The position numbers and the translations under genes are program-made. DNA of 64,000 nt, taken from Theocolax elegans (taxonomy: Eukaryota > Arthropoda > Insecta > Hymenoptera > Cerocephalidae). The stretch covers positions 52,645,027 through 52,709,026 of the forward strand of contig CM047429.1 of assembly GCA_026168455.1 (NCBI GenBank), in the 5' to 3' direction. The notes beneath the pieces are model-generated. The model saw only the letters and a program-made list of their open reading frames with translations, had not been told where the DNA came from and ran no database searches. Below are positions 11,307 through 24,740 of this stretch, in pieces; positions within the stretch are counted from its first letter, which is position 1; each line of letters begins with the position of its first letter.

Positions 11307-13365
11307 TCGAATACTTGTCGAAGAATCGTTCTGTTAAGAGTAATGTTCAGAACTGTACATCTCATACTTTTTAATTGGCAGTTTGAACACTACGGTTATC
11401 ATTACGCGATCTCCGTTGTATACACTATTCATATGTAAATTTTATTCGATCAAATTTAATACACCTTAAAATGTACGTGCACGCCTCGTACATAGAGACT
11501 ATAATCGATAATTGCACTTCCACTGCCTTGCCTCGAAAGAAAAATATACATTGCGTGATAGTGATTTACCTCGATTCAAGTATAATTTTCTTTCGTTTTT
11601 TTTTTTTTGTTAAAGCTTTCCTTCCTATTTCCCTACAACTAAAATATACTCACGAGCGAATGCACAATTGCTCAATTATCTAGCTCTTAAAACTTCGTGA
11701 ACGTAAAATTTGATGGAATAGAATAATTTGTCTCTATTACACATAATTGTTCCGAACGGTGTTTTTGTCGAAACGATTTTAGTTTCTCATAGCCGTATAT
11801 AGCTTCTCAAAGGTGAGGATACGACCAGTTTACTTTTATACACATAATTTGTAATGCGACAAAAATAATATGATAATAAAATATCTAAAGGACGACGTTT
11901 TTTTACAGGGTAATTAATACTTTTTATTGTATACTATTTTACAGTTTATAATAAATTATAATTTGTTTAAAAAATGATACACTGTATATATAACTGGTCA
12001 ATGCAATTACCGTTTATCTATTTGATGGTGATAAATTTAATAAAAACTATCTTATTCGGCAGCATATATATATATTGTATAATACGATAACAACGTATAT
12101 ATACATTATCGAATATTTCATAAAAATTGAAGTAAACAACAAAATTTGCGTTATCGGTTCCAGGCGTTAAAAATTAACCGTTATCTATAGCTGTATTAAA
12201 ATGTGCATTTAAATCCGGGAAGCAGATGCGATATACCTAATTCAATGCAATAACAACATTTATAAATCATATTAATAAATTTGAGGGCAAACGCAGTAAA
12301 AGGTCGTTGCTTGTCATTGATATTGAAAATAAAATTCTAGACGATTCCGTCAATAAATGATTAGAATAATGCAGTCCTCGCTCTTTCATCCTTCATTCTT
12401 CGTCAAAGTGACGATAACTTCCGCGTGACGTGGAAGAGCATAGACGTTTTCTCTATAATTTCACGGCTATAATTTGTCTTAAGTAAAGCGAGTTAACACA
12501 CTGAAAAATCGTTAATCTTTTTCCTACGATCAGAGTTAGAATATCCAAGTTACGTTAACCTTTGTACTGTAGACACGTGTATCACGAGAAAGTTCCGATG
12601 TATATATATGTAAGTGTCTTCTTCTTCTTTTGCTTCTGCTTCTCTCTCTCTCTCTCTCTCTCTAGTTCTCATTTCTTTGGGTTCCCCATCTCCGTTTGCG
12701 CTTGTTCCGACTTTGCTCTCTTCGATAGTGTGTGCAAGGCAAAGTGTCGGTATTCAAGATATCTGCAGGTTTATGCTAATAACAGCATATGGCAAGGCGA
12801 ACAGTGGGCGAGCTGGCGATAGAGGCCAGTTTGCAATAGACTCCGGTGTACCGCGCTTCATTGTACAAGAGAACTCGATCGCGAAGAGTCTCTCGAATCA
12901 CGATTTCATTCGATCAACTAACGATTTTTAAACCAATTATTAGTCACTTAGTAATTCACGGTAAATCATCAGTAGCCGACCGGATATCGTATCTCTTATA
13001 GATCTATATTCCTCGCGTTTCTTTTCAATTTAATTTTTTATTATATACCACGCGTTTCAAATTTTAAATGGTTGCACACCGTAACGTGCTGGAACTACCC
13101 GAGATTTTCGGTTAAAAGAAAAGCAGTGGTGCGGGGTGGATTTTCAGTGTCGTGTCTTCATTGCTGCTCGCAATAATTCTTAACTACTACTTCCTATCAA
13201 GAGAAAATTCAACTGATATATTGTTGTACTCCAAGATGATATATCGTTCTGTGTATTTTTTACATGTTTCCCGGAAGATCTAGTAAATTTAAGGGAATGA
13301 TACCATCGCCGGAAATAAAGTGATTTTTAAGATATTAGTATAATATATGCGTATACGCGGTTAGC
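11307..13365. promoter_or_regulatory. Divergent intergenic region between odorant receptor and ABC transporter
   Basis: About 2 kb separate two genes that are transcribed away from each other. The receptor half is AT-rich. The half next to the transporter (about 12400-13200) is richer in CG, contains a (TC)n tract at 12640-12663, and probably includes the transporter's promoter and 5' leader. ORFs over this part (12562-12931) overlap the TC tract in two frames and look like chance readings. No TATA box or initiator is convincing enough to place. Confidence 0.45.
12640..12663. repeat. (TC)n microsatellite
   Basis: A pure TC dinucleotide tract upstream of the ABC transporter. It creates low-complexity Leu/Ser ORFs in two frames that should not be taken as genes. 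Confidence 0.9.
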
Positions 13366-16300
13366 ATGGACGAAGGCGAAAAGAAGAGAGAACAAAATCC
13401 CAGACAAGGCGCTAGTCGATTATCTGTCATCACTTTCGCGTAAGGTCCATATAGATTTAGAAACATACGTTCTCTATACATCTTTATTACTCTCGTTCGA
13501 TCTTTTCAAACTGATGTTATCGTTCAAAAATTAATTTAATTAATAATTTGTTATTTGTATAATATACATCAGTTTATTATATTATTATTTCGGGTTCAAT
13601 TAAATTCATTAATTTTTAAGTATAGATGATGTATCATTTATATATTATTGCATGTGGGCGCGAAAAGTTCAGGATGCCGTTCAGTTACTTTCTATCATTT
13701 GGTCAACTCAGCACAAAGTAATGACAAACCTGTTTCAGATATATCACCCATAGATAAATTTTACGTGTACGGGGATCTACTTTTCCTAAATATTTATTGC
13801 AAATTAGTTTTCTTATATATACATATATTACATGTTACTACCGCGTTAGTAGAAAGTGTTATTGATCGAATTTGAAGTTCTGATTGACCTTTTTCGTAGA
13901 AAAAATTGATGACAGTAATATGAGTAACCTCACATAATAGTTCTACGAGAAGTATAAGAATACATTACCTTGGGTGTATAAACAGTTTGTCTTTACCATT
14001 ATGTATCTGACAGGTAAATAAGAAAAACCAGAGTTTTTAAACAAAATGAATTCCCATTGTTAAACGAATTTCGAAAAATACTCAATGCGTACTAATGAAT
14101 CGTTCGTATCATTTAATTTATTAATTTATACTATTTTAATACATTTAAATATAAATATAAAATTTGACTTACTGCACATTTAATATTGTGTATAACATTT
14201 TCCACTAACTTTTTATACATATATGTAAAGTATTTTGTGTGTGTGTGTGTGTGAGCGCGCGCGCATGTGTGTGTACAGTGTAAAATAACAGAAAAAAGAA
14301 CACTATAACGACCCAATAAATTTTTTTGCACTAGCACATATATGCACTCGCACGTGTCCGAAAGATACACGAAAATAAAACAATACAAGCTTATGATTTA
14401 TTAAATGAAGCCTAAGGTGCTACGAATATACAATGAGCTAGAGTATCATAAAAACCTTGAATTTTAAAAAATACACCACGGAGGATGCGAATTAAAATTC
14501 AGGATATTTACTTTGGAAACGAGTATATAAGACTTTGAACAAAATTAATCATTTTAGATGGCTCCTTAAAACATTTCTCACTGGGTTTCGAAGAGAATTG
14601 GATCTATCGGATCTTTATTACCCATTAGATGAGCATTCGAGTCATAATGTCGGGGACCGAATATCAGTCCAATGGAAGAGGGAACAAGAGAGATGTAAAA
14701 ATTTGAATAAAAACGCTGCTCCAAATTTGATGAGGGTCCTTGTAAAATGTTTTGGCAAGGACATTTTTATGCTTGGTTTGGTTCAAGCTTTTTTAGAATT
14801 TTTTATAAGGTATCAAATATTTTATCTTTCAATAGTGTATATATAGTTAAATAATATGTAAAATATACAGATTTCAGTTAACTACCGAAATTTTAATCGC
14901 TGGCAACATTTATTAAAAATTCAGTTTCAGCTTTTTTTTTAATGTAAAATATGCGAATGTAGCATAAATGTAAGGATATTAAGTTGCTATGACATATTGA
15001 CGTCAATTAAGAAATAACATTTAAATTGTGCATTTATATTTTTATAAATTTAGCTTATCCTATCTTCATGTTCTATTTATAAAAAAACAATTTAAATAAA
15101 TCTTTATTTTCCATTATTTATAAGTTGAATTAAACATCGTTTCCGAAATTTACGTTACAATGTTGTACATTTTAGAAATACATTGGAACTACTATAATGA
15201 ATACGTAAATAAGTATTCTAATAATACGTTATTTTATTTTTACAAAATTTATCTAAAAGAACAACATAATTATTATATAATATTATTATTCATTGTAATT
15301 ATTTACTTCAAAAAATTTATTATATTTAATAAAATATTTGTTTAAATGATCGTAAACGATTATTTGTTTAAAACTAAGAATTTATTAAGATCGAAAAATT
15401 TCTTTTTAAAGATATTCAAACCGTATTTGACAGTTGCGTATTATTTTTTATATTCCAACAAATATTTGTTTACGGCTGTTTAAACAAGTATTTTACTGTT
15501 TTGATTAAATATTTTTTGAATATATTCCGATTTATGTAATCCATTTTATCTTGTAATAAATAATTATATGTAAAAGAAAATTCGTAATTTTAATTTAGTA
15601 TAATACGTTAAACAATCAGAATAAAAATCTATTATTTTTATAGAACAATCAGTATCAAAATGTTGTTGAAGAAAAATGACTAAGCTTATTTAAAATTTTT
15701 TAAAAATTTTAGTTGCAATTACGCAGAGCATTTCTTCAATGAAAACATTATATTTTACGAATTAAAATTAAAATTATTTAGTCCAATGTAGAATAGAAAA
15801 AAGTATCTAATTCTAAAGACGATTGAAAATATTAAAAGGATCCGTATTCTACAGATTATCTAGGCCGTACATTTTATTGCAATTATTGCACTACTCGAGC
15901 GAGAGATCGGACATGGCCAAGATTGAAGCGTATGGTTGGGCAGTTGGACTCGTGACCGGTGTATTCATTGACTGCATCGTATCTCATATATGCGTCCAAA
16001 ATTTGATGCACATGGGGATGAAAATAAGGGTTGCTTGTTGTTCACTATTGTACAGAAAAATTCTGAGAGTGCCAATTACTTTTACCGAGAACGAAACGAG
16101 CGTTGGTCAGGTTAATATTCAATTAAATTACAAAAACTGGTCTAACATTATTTTTAAACCTTCAATTTTGCTATAATCTCATTTTTTCTAATCACAATTT
16201 ACTTTTTACTCTGATAGAAAATTGTCAAAGTTTCTTCTTTGACTATATTAATAGCATACGAAGTTCTTAATGTTTTTATCATCGTTTAAAACGAATCTAA

Positions 16301-19300
16301 ATAAATTATGCATTATATCACTCGCATTCATATCGATTGTTGAAATTGTTCTAAAAATAAAATTGGTTTACTTTTATTAATTATATATAATGTGCGCGTC
16401 AAGTATATATACACCGTGATCCGCAATTTTCTACCAGAGCATAATTTCAGTGTGCGTATGATAAGTAATTAGTCTTTCACAGCAGTTTACAAATTTATTC
16501 TAGGTACTGAATCTCTTAAGCAACGACGTGAGCAGACTGGATCATGCAGTTTTTTACATACATTATATTTGGATGGCACCGCTACAGGCCATATTAGTTT
16601 TTTATTTTTTATACAGAGAGGTTGATCTAGCAGCGAGTACAGGGATTTTTTTGCAGTTACTTTTTATACCGATCCTCGGTAAGTATATTAATTTGTATGC
16701 TACACAGAGATAATTAAATGGTTTCACCGTTGATCGATACGGCATTTCAATCATATTTATATTTATCCATATTACAATGGATTCCAAATTCTTGAATTTT
16801 ACTTTATTTATCGATATGTATTATTTGCTATTGTTTTTTTTTCTATTATATGCTATTTTTTTATCTCTGTGTATTTTTATACGAAAATTCAAGTAAACAG
16901 CGTCACAATGTAATTAGAGATAAATCGGAATGACGCGAGAATTTAGGATTTTTCGGAAGATTAACGAATCACCTGACTAGTAAATACACGATCAGGACGG
17001 ATGAGCGGCTTAGGCTAACTAATGAAATCATCAAAGGTATAAGGGCCATCAAAATGTACGCTTGGGAAAAGCCCTTCTCATTGCTTGTAGATAAAGCTCG
17101 AAAGTGAGTCGACTTTTGGTTCATCATACATTAATACACCGTTAACTGTTATACCTACATCTATTATAAATTTACCAAAAAAGGCATTTGGATTATTAAA
17201 AAGTATGCTGCACACTTTGATTTTTTGTTTGTTCCTCCTTCATCTGTACAATATTTAAATACACTTACTAAAATAAGTGTAGCCATAATTTGTTGTTATT
17301 TATAATTTATAGACTGGTAAATAATAATTATAATCGTACTAAGTAGATAAATAGCTTTTTTATATTCAAGCTTTCCTTCGTTATTTTAAAAGTTTAGAGG
17401 CTATTTTATTTATCGACATTGATTTAAATACTTGATTCTAAACATAAATATAATTATGAATATATTACTGTATATACGATGAAGTAATAAAAACGAACAA
17501 TAATAGTATTTCTTATGGGTATGATCGACTTAAAATACGATTGATCATATTGGATCGCATTTTCCCATTCGAATCAATGATTAAGGAACAGAACGCATTA
17601 AGAATGATATCATATTCTACAATTTATCTTATGTAATATAAGTCGATCACACCCATCGTTTTGTCTTTGTCCAATTTTATCAATTTATATCATTTATTGC
17701 CGCATCTAATATTAATGAATTTATTATCCAATTACAGTAAATTAAGTAGAAAGTATGTAAGTATATGTACCTATAGCTGAAATTTTTAAGATAAAAGCAT
17801 ATTTTTCAATAAAACAAATGACGCTTTTTATAATTGATTCATATTATTTTTATAATTTCAAATACAAACAGTAGATAGAAATTTTTTTAAGTTAATATAT
17901 AAATCATATAAATTAACTCTTAAATATAATTACTCTTAAATGTATTTTTTCAGAAAAGAAATGAGAATTATAAAAAAAGATTCTATAATGACGGATATGA
18001 GCTTAGCTTCGGAGTTTTACATTCCTAGACTTTGTATTTTTATAACCATATTAGCATACGTTTTTTTCGGTCACGGTGTAAACGCCGAAAAGGTTTACGT
18101 AGTCACAGCTCTTTACGATGTTTTACGGATGAGCATGTACACTTTGTTTCCGATGTGTACGTACATATAGAAATCTTATTTACATATTAACTAGATCACT
18201 CATTTTGCAATTAATTTACTTGGACAAGATATTTAACGATAAATTATTATTATTTTAGGTTTGCACGATGCAGCTGAAGCTTTGGTGTCCGTAGAACGCC
18301 TTCAAAAATTCATGTTGATCGAGGAATTGCCTTGCTTACCGTCCAATTTGAATAATTCCGAAAAATTAGATTTTCATAACGAAGAGGATGAGCCAGTAAT
18401 AAAATTGAAAAACCTAAGTGCTCAGTGGTTACCAAAAATTAAGACGTTGGAGAATATTAATCTTAAAATTCAAAGGAAAACTCTAACAGCTATAGTGGGT
18501 CAAGTTGGATCTGGCAAAACAAGTCTTCTTCATGCAATTTTAAAAGAGATTCCGCATACATGTGGCGAATGTAACGTACGGGGTTCGGTATCGTATGCAC
18601 CTCAAGAGCCATGGATTTTCGCATCGAGCGTGAAGCAGAATATCTTGTTCGGACGTCCGTTGGATGTGCAGCGTTACGAAAAAGTTATCGATGTTTGTCA
18701 GTTGAGGCGAGACCTCGACATCTTTCCACACGGTGATGCGACGATGGTCGGTGAAAAGGGAATAAACTTGAGTGGTGGACAATGCGCTCGATTGAATCTA
18801 GCCCGAGCAATTTATCGCGACACTGACATATATCTGTTCGATGATCCACTTTCGGCAGTAGATACTGTCGTAGCAAGGAAAATTTTCCAAGAATGCATTA
18901 AAGTGTACTTGAAGGAAAAAACTGTGATATTGGTTACTCATCAATTTCAATATTTGGAGGAAGTAAACAACGTTGTAGTTATGAACAATGGCTCTATCGA
19001 AGCAGTCGGGACTTTTACCGAGTTGCAAACCTCTGGTGTTAATTTGGTTAAGGTGATGCAAGTTATCAATCAATTCGATGAAATTAAATTACCTCAAAAG
19101 ATCCAGTTGATGTCAACGTCGAACAAAAACATTCCTGAGAGTATCAACGAGGATGAAGAGAAACTCGAAGAAAATAAAGTCGGCGGTAGCATTTCCATTA
19201 AAACTTATGTATCCTACTTTTTAGCCAGTAAAAATATACCTCTTGTTATTCTGGTCATAATAGTAAGTTTTTTACACCAATTAGCTGCCAGTGGTGGAGA

Positions 19301-21674
19301 TTACTTTTTAGCCTACTGGGTCAATGCCGAGGAAAATGCAACTTCCTCGTATAGGAACGAAACTAGTGATAAACTTGCGTGCCTCGATTGCGAATGGTAC
19401 ATATATCTTTACGGTGGAATCACTATCGCTACGATTATATTGTGCCTTTTACAATCTTGGACTTTTTTCGAAATGAGTATGAGAATAGCTAATAATTTGC
19501 ACGCCAACATGTTTACCAGCGTTGTGTCAGCAACAATCGAATTTTTCAGCACGAATCCATTAGGCCGTATAATCAACAGGTAATCACATAAATTATCTTT
19601 TTTATCAACAAATAATTATTACATATTATTCTATAATATTGTTTAGGTTTTCTAAAGACATGAGCATCGTAGACACAGAAGTGTCGCGAGCTATGATCGA
19701 TGTCATTCAAAATGCCATACATATAATCGCGGCCTTTATTGTAGTAACCAGTGTAAATCCATGGCTTCTCATACCAGCAATTTTTGTTGGATTTTTCTTT
19801 TATTTTTTTTCGCTCTTTTTTATCAAAACGAGCAGGAGCATCAAACGATTAGAGGCAATAAGTATGTAGATTTACTTTAACTCGCGTTATTTAATGAACT
19901 AAGTATTAATGAGTATTCAATTATTCTAGCTAGATCACCCGTATTCAGTCATGTCAGTGATAGTCTTCAAGGTTTAACAACGATACGGGCACTACAAGCC
20001 AAAGATATCCTGATCGATGAATTTGACGATCATCAAGATCTTCATTCGTCAGCTTGGTTTATTTTCTTCTCAGGTTCTCGAGGATTAGGAATGTACTTGG
20101 ATGTATTTTGCGCTATATTTCTAACATGCGTACTCTTTACTTTAATGTCGTTCGAGAAGACAACTTTAGCTGGAGATATTGGCCTCGCTATAACTCAATG
20201 CATGTTGTTGATAAACACATTGCAATGGGGAGTCAGACAATTTGCTGAACTTGAAAATCAAATGACATCGGTTGAACGTGTATTGGAGTATTCGACTTTA
20301 ACAAAAGAATCTTACGACTCTGATAATATAATAGAAAAATTGACGAATACTCAAAATAAAATATCGGAATCGAGTCCCTTAACAATTATTGATAAACTTG
20401 ATGTTAAAGATCTTCGGTTGTGGCCGGCCGAAGGTCGAATAGAGTTCAGAAATTTATATCTTAAATACAACAGACAAGGTCCAACAATATTAAAAAATAT
20501 AAATTTTCTAATACATGCACGAGAGAAAATAGGTATTGTTGGAAGGACAGGAGCTGGGAAGTCTTCTTTGATAAATGCTCTATTCCGTTTAGGTTATATT
20601 CAAGGAGATATTTTTATCGATGAAGTTCCTACAAGTACTCTTGGTTTACATAAACTGCGCTCTAAGGTAATACACGTATATATAAAACAGTATACGTTCT
20701 TTTCATTTTGTTTTTAGTCAAATAATATAAAATATCAAATTATTATTACTCGTTTACAAATAATTAATTTGACATAATTTTACACATTTTGTTGATAATT
20801 TATTATACGCAAATTAATTCAAGTATGTTTAATTTATTATTTCACGTACAATTCAAGAGTTTTTTAAAGTTAATTTTTGTTAATAAATTTCGTTGAACTA
20901 CGACTTTTAAAGAATATTTAATTAATATCAAAATTTTTTGTATTCCGTTAAAGATCAGTATAATTCCTCAAGAACCGATCTTGTTTACGGGTACTTTGCG
21001 TAAGAATTTAGATCCATTCGGCGAATATTCAGATGTCGATTTGTGGCAAGCTCTCGATGATGTTGGTATAAAGCGAAGTTTAGAAGCAAGTTTAGGATTA
21101 GAAACACGTGTGGCGGAGGGTGGCACAAACTTTAGCGTTGGTCAACGGCAACTGTTATGTTTGGCACGTGCTATTGCCCGAAAAAATCGCATACTTGTGC
21201 TTGACGAAGCAACGGCAAACGTTGATCCTTTTACCGATGATCTCATTCAAAAAACCGTAAAGAGGAAATTCGAAAACTGCACCATATTAACTATCGCTCA
21301 TAGGTTGCATACCGTTATTGACAGTGATAGGATACTTGTTATGGATTCAGGTTTCGTATCGGTAATGTATATCGATGATTATTTTATATAGATAAAAGAC
21401 TTTAAAATACTTGTAAATAATCCGATAACGGCATTATCTATTTATTGATAATGGTTACAGGAATTCGACCATCCATACATTCTGTTGACGGAGAAAAAGG
21501 GCCTTTTATACAATATTGTACAACAGTCTGGTACTGGAACAGCGCAACTTCTTTTGAAGCTTGCAAAATTAGTACGTATCAAAAACTAAGCTTCTGCATT
21601 ATTTGTAATATATATTATTATTTACTCATTTGTATTTATTTTAGAACTACGAAAAGACAATGACAAAAACCTAA
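13366..21674 (+). CDS. ABCC4: ABC transporter subfamily C (MRP4-like), full length, 12 exons
   Basis: An ATP-driven exporter of the multidrug-resistance-associated type, related to insect lethal(2)03659/ABCC4, placed in the plasma membrane. Exons: 13366-13439, 14558-14809, 15855-16110, 16504-16678, 16947-17103, 17954-18156, 18259-19579, 19647-19861, 19930-20666, 20954-21361, 21461-21571 and 21645-21674 (stop TAA). They sum to 3939 bp, giving 1312 aa, with GT/AG sites and phases that all agree. The layout is TMD1, NBD1, TMD2, NBD2. NBD1 has Walker [10 protein letters not shown] (about 453-461), signature LSGGQ (about 543-547) and Walker B IYLFDD (about 563-568). NBD2 has Walker [10 protein letters not shown] (about 1089-1097), signature-type FSVGQ (about 1190-1194) and Walker B ILVLDE (about 1210-1215). 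NBD1 has Asp where NBD2 has the catalytic Glu, the asymmetric arrangement normal for this subfamily. Substrates cannot be deduced. A polyadenylation signal AATAAA lies at 21956-21961. The exact ABCC member is less sure than the subfamily. Confidence 0.93.
14236..14273. repeat. (GT)n/(GC)n alternating microsatellite
   Basis: Alternating purine-pyrimidine tract (GTGTGT, then GCGCGC, then GTGTGT) in intron 1 of the ABC transporter; a Z-DNA-prone sequence type. Confidence 0.85.
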
Positions 21675-24600
21675 AAGTTCCATATAACATTTGTTCGGTT
21701 AAGTAATTAAACGATCAACAACTGAAAAAAAAAACTATTTTCATATTCATTTTAAAAATTTCTATTAATATACTATTAAATTTTATAACATATACACCGT
21801 TCTATTTTAGACAACTTTATACTTTTGTATCATTATACAATTGCACGCATCATTTTTAAGTTATGTAATTTTGTAAGTAATGTACAACAAAATTTGGATA
21901 ATGCAAATTTAAAACACATTCATTTCACGTTTAAAAAACAAGTGTAATTATTATTAATAAAAATCAATTACAAAAACCAAGTAAAATATGTGTATACAAT
22001 GGAGGATAATAATAGTTAAGTGTAATTTAAGAAACATTTATTTCTGTAAAAATAAGTTTGTAACATTATTAAATTTTAAAACACTGTAAAACAGTCATAT
22101 TAAACATATACTCTCGTTAAAATAATCCTATATAAAATAATATAGGAACAAATTTCTGATTCATCAATCAAGTAAGCTATACAATTCCATTCAAATGGTT
22201 CAACATCTTCAGCAGTCATCGAACATTCCACTACAGTCTGGCCGCAAAACTTATCAATAACCGCTGTCAAAATCCAGTCAAGAGAATTACTTTTTATACG
22301 CTAAATACGTATACCGGTTTTGTCGTTAGTTGAAACAGAAATTCTCCATTTATTTAAGGTGCTTAAGAAATATTCATTCACTTTTTATTTGATTATATTA
22401 TAGATAGACACACTCGCTACAATTACACAAAAGAGACATATTTACTAACTTTCGTGCAATTTTTTGAACTGATAAATATAGTAGTTAACTTGTAATGACC
22501 TTTTTCTTTTGTTAAAAAATTATCAAATATTATATTGAATGACAATTAAGTTTTATAATATTGAGTATATTAATTAAAATGACACAATAATTATGTACAA
22601 AAGTTAATGTAAAGATTTACAATTTGTTAAAATGCGTGTAATGAATAAAATGAAATGATATTTTAAATAAGTTTGTTCGACTACTATACTGTACAGTTTA
22701 AAAAAGTTAGTAAATGTGATTATATCTATTCAAGAGCGTACTTATGATAAAGTAACGTTGAATACAATACAATCGCAATTTGATTTTATAAAATCTATAT
22801 TTTTAAATTTTCACTTGAGGTATTTAAGTTGAAAAATATTTTTAAAAATATTGTTTTCAGCTCTTTAGCATCACATGTTTCTAAACGGATGACAATTACG
22901 AAGATTACTACGTTTTAATTTTTTTTATTATTATGAAAAAAATGTTGTTAGGAGTAGTACTATTTTTAAATTCATTGACATGAAATTGTGCTTTGTTCAT
23001 AAATGTCGAAGTATTTCACACATTCTGCTTCTGCATTTAAAATTTAAACGCATTATAGACTTCGTAATTAGCATCGATGTATATAGTTTATAATTTTCTA
23101 TATGGAAAATATTTTATCATTATACTCATTTAATATATAAATATCCTTCCCTGCACAGACTTTTGATTATGATATATGTATTCAATTAATATATTAATTA
23201 TATTTCATAAATATAATTATTTATTATCAATGATGGATTCAAAAGCTTAACGTGAATGTCTCATGTTTGAGTATTGAAATTAGATTTTGAAATAGTACTC
23301 TTACGCGAAACGTTAATTATTATATTAGTAGATTATTGATAATATAGACGATTATTTAAAATAATTTCCTACACATCGAAATAATATCAATTCTCTTTAT
23401 AAAAGTCTTAACATCCATTACACATAGATTAACTTATAACCGTCCGTGACGTACAAAAGAAATTGTACAACTATACGTATCAACATTGTATATAGTATTC
23501 AACAGTGATTAACAATTTTTTTTAAAATTATTACAATTGAAATTTCAAAGCTGCATGAGATTCAAGTAAAAGTTCAACAATTAATGATATAAAAATTAAT
23601 TAATTTATTTCTTTACTGTAACAAGTAATATTTTCAAAAAAGTAGTAACTATTTTTTTTGTATTTTTACTTGTAATATAAAAGGTTTGCACAAAATTAAA
23701 CATACGTAAAAAGATATTTGTAATCTTCTAACAATTTATGATTTTTAAGTACTAAGAACTATAGTAATTAATCACTATTATGAGTGTTAAATTAATTATC
23801 GAAAATACACAAATTTGCAATTCTAAAAATAATAATGTTGTTTCACAGTGAGCTTGGTATAATACTATATCACTTCCACAAAGTAGAAGTTTCATTTATA
23901 ATGAGCTCATATATGCACATTACCTACATGTGTATAAAAATAGTTAATTCGACTCTTAATGACAATTTTCTTTTCCTAACGAACATAAAAATGCAGACAA
24001 CGAGTACCCATATTTGTAAGTCTTTGTGTGTCAGAGCCTGAACTTGGTTGTGTATTACAAAATCGCATAATTAAACCAATGAAGGATTGAAATATTCAAA
24101 ATTTTACAAAATTTCATACGTACATCATACAATTATTCAGCTCTGTCTATGTAGCTGAATGCAAGCTTTACATTATTTGATCAGTTTTGTACAATTATAT
24201 ATATGTATATATATATTACTAATCATTTAATATTGATGGAAAACGATGGTTTAAGTCAGTCTAAATACTGGTACAATAAAATATTTTATATATATATCGT
24301 ATTTTTGTGAAATAACATCACAAAATTCTAGTTAGACTCGTTAGACTTTTTAGAATTTAGAATTAGAATATTTTGTGTTTGCGTGTATGCGTGTATTTTT
24401 AACAAATAAAATAAAATATACTTTCGGTTTATACCTTAAATCGTAATCAAAAAGTATACGTATATAAGTACTAAAATACACACTAGATTTTGTACAATGC
24501 GTTCTCGGTGACAATAAAAAGTCGTTGAATAAAAAAATTAAGTATTCTATAGAAACGTGTCGCTCGGTCTTCTTAAACTTTTACGGTTACTTGTTTCAAT

Positions 24601-24740
24601 TTTTGTGCACGATTTTAAAAAAATAATAATAATAAACGGGATCGTGCTGATTAACGAAATAAACGGCAATCCGGTTTATAAAAATATCCGAAATTTTACG
24701 AAGAGTCATTTTGTTTGCACGTCAACAATTCCCGAAGATT
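21675..24740. other. Convergent intergenic region (ABC transporter / CD98hc)
   Basis: About 3 kb of AT-rich DNA between the 3' ends of two convergent genes. It includes the ABC transporter 3' UTR with an AATAAA at 21956-21961, the broken coding fragment at 22100-22381, and presumably the CD98hc 3' UTR near 24740. Otherwise I see only short AT-rich ORFs without family features. Confidence 0.5.
22100..22381 (-). pseudogene. Broken coding fragment of unknown family
   Basis: One minus-strand frame reads for 94 codons with a single internal stop (TAG at 22303-22301), ending at TAA 22100. The 26 codons before the stop include LNKWRISVSTNDKTGIRI. The codons after it read on in the same frame and include SLDWILTAVIDKFCGQTVV and AEDVEPFEWNCIAYLIDE. 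Composition (Trp, Cys, acidic residues, few Lys/Asn/Ile runs) is unlike random AT-rich DNA in this window, which suggests real coding ancestry. No start codon and no convincing splice sites are seen. I do not recognise the family. It may be a decayed duplicate or retrocopy of a host gene, or an exon of a gene I cannot assemble. Confidence 0.42.

Noticed and set aside
12562..12931. Ser/Leu-rich plus-strand ORFs over the TC tract
   Set aside because: Low-complexity translation of a microsatellite in several frames; no domain.
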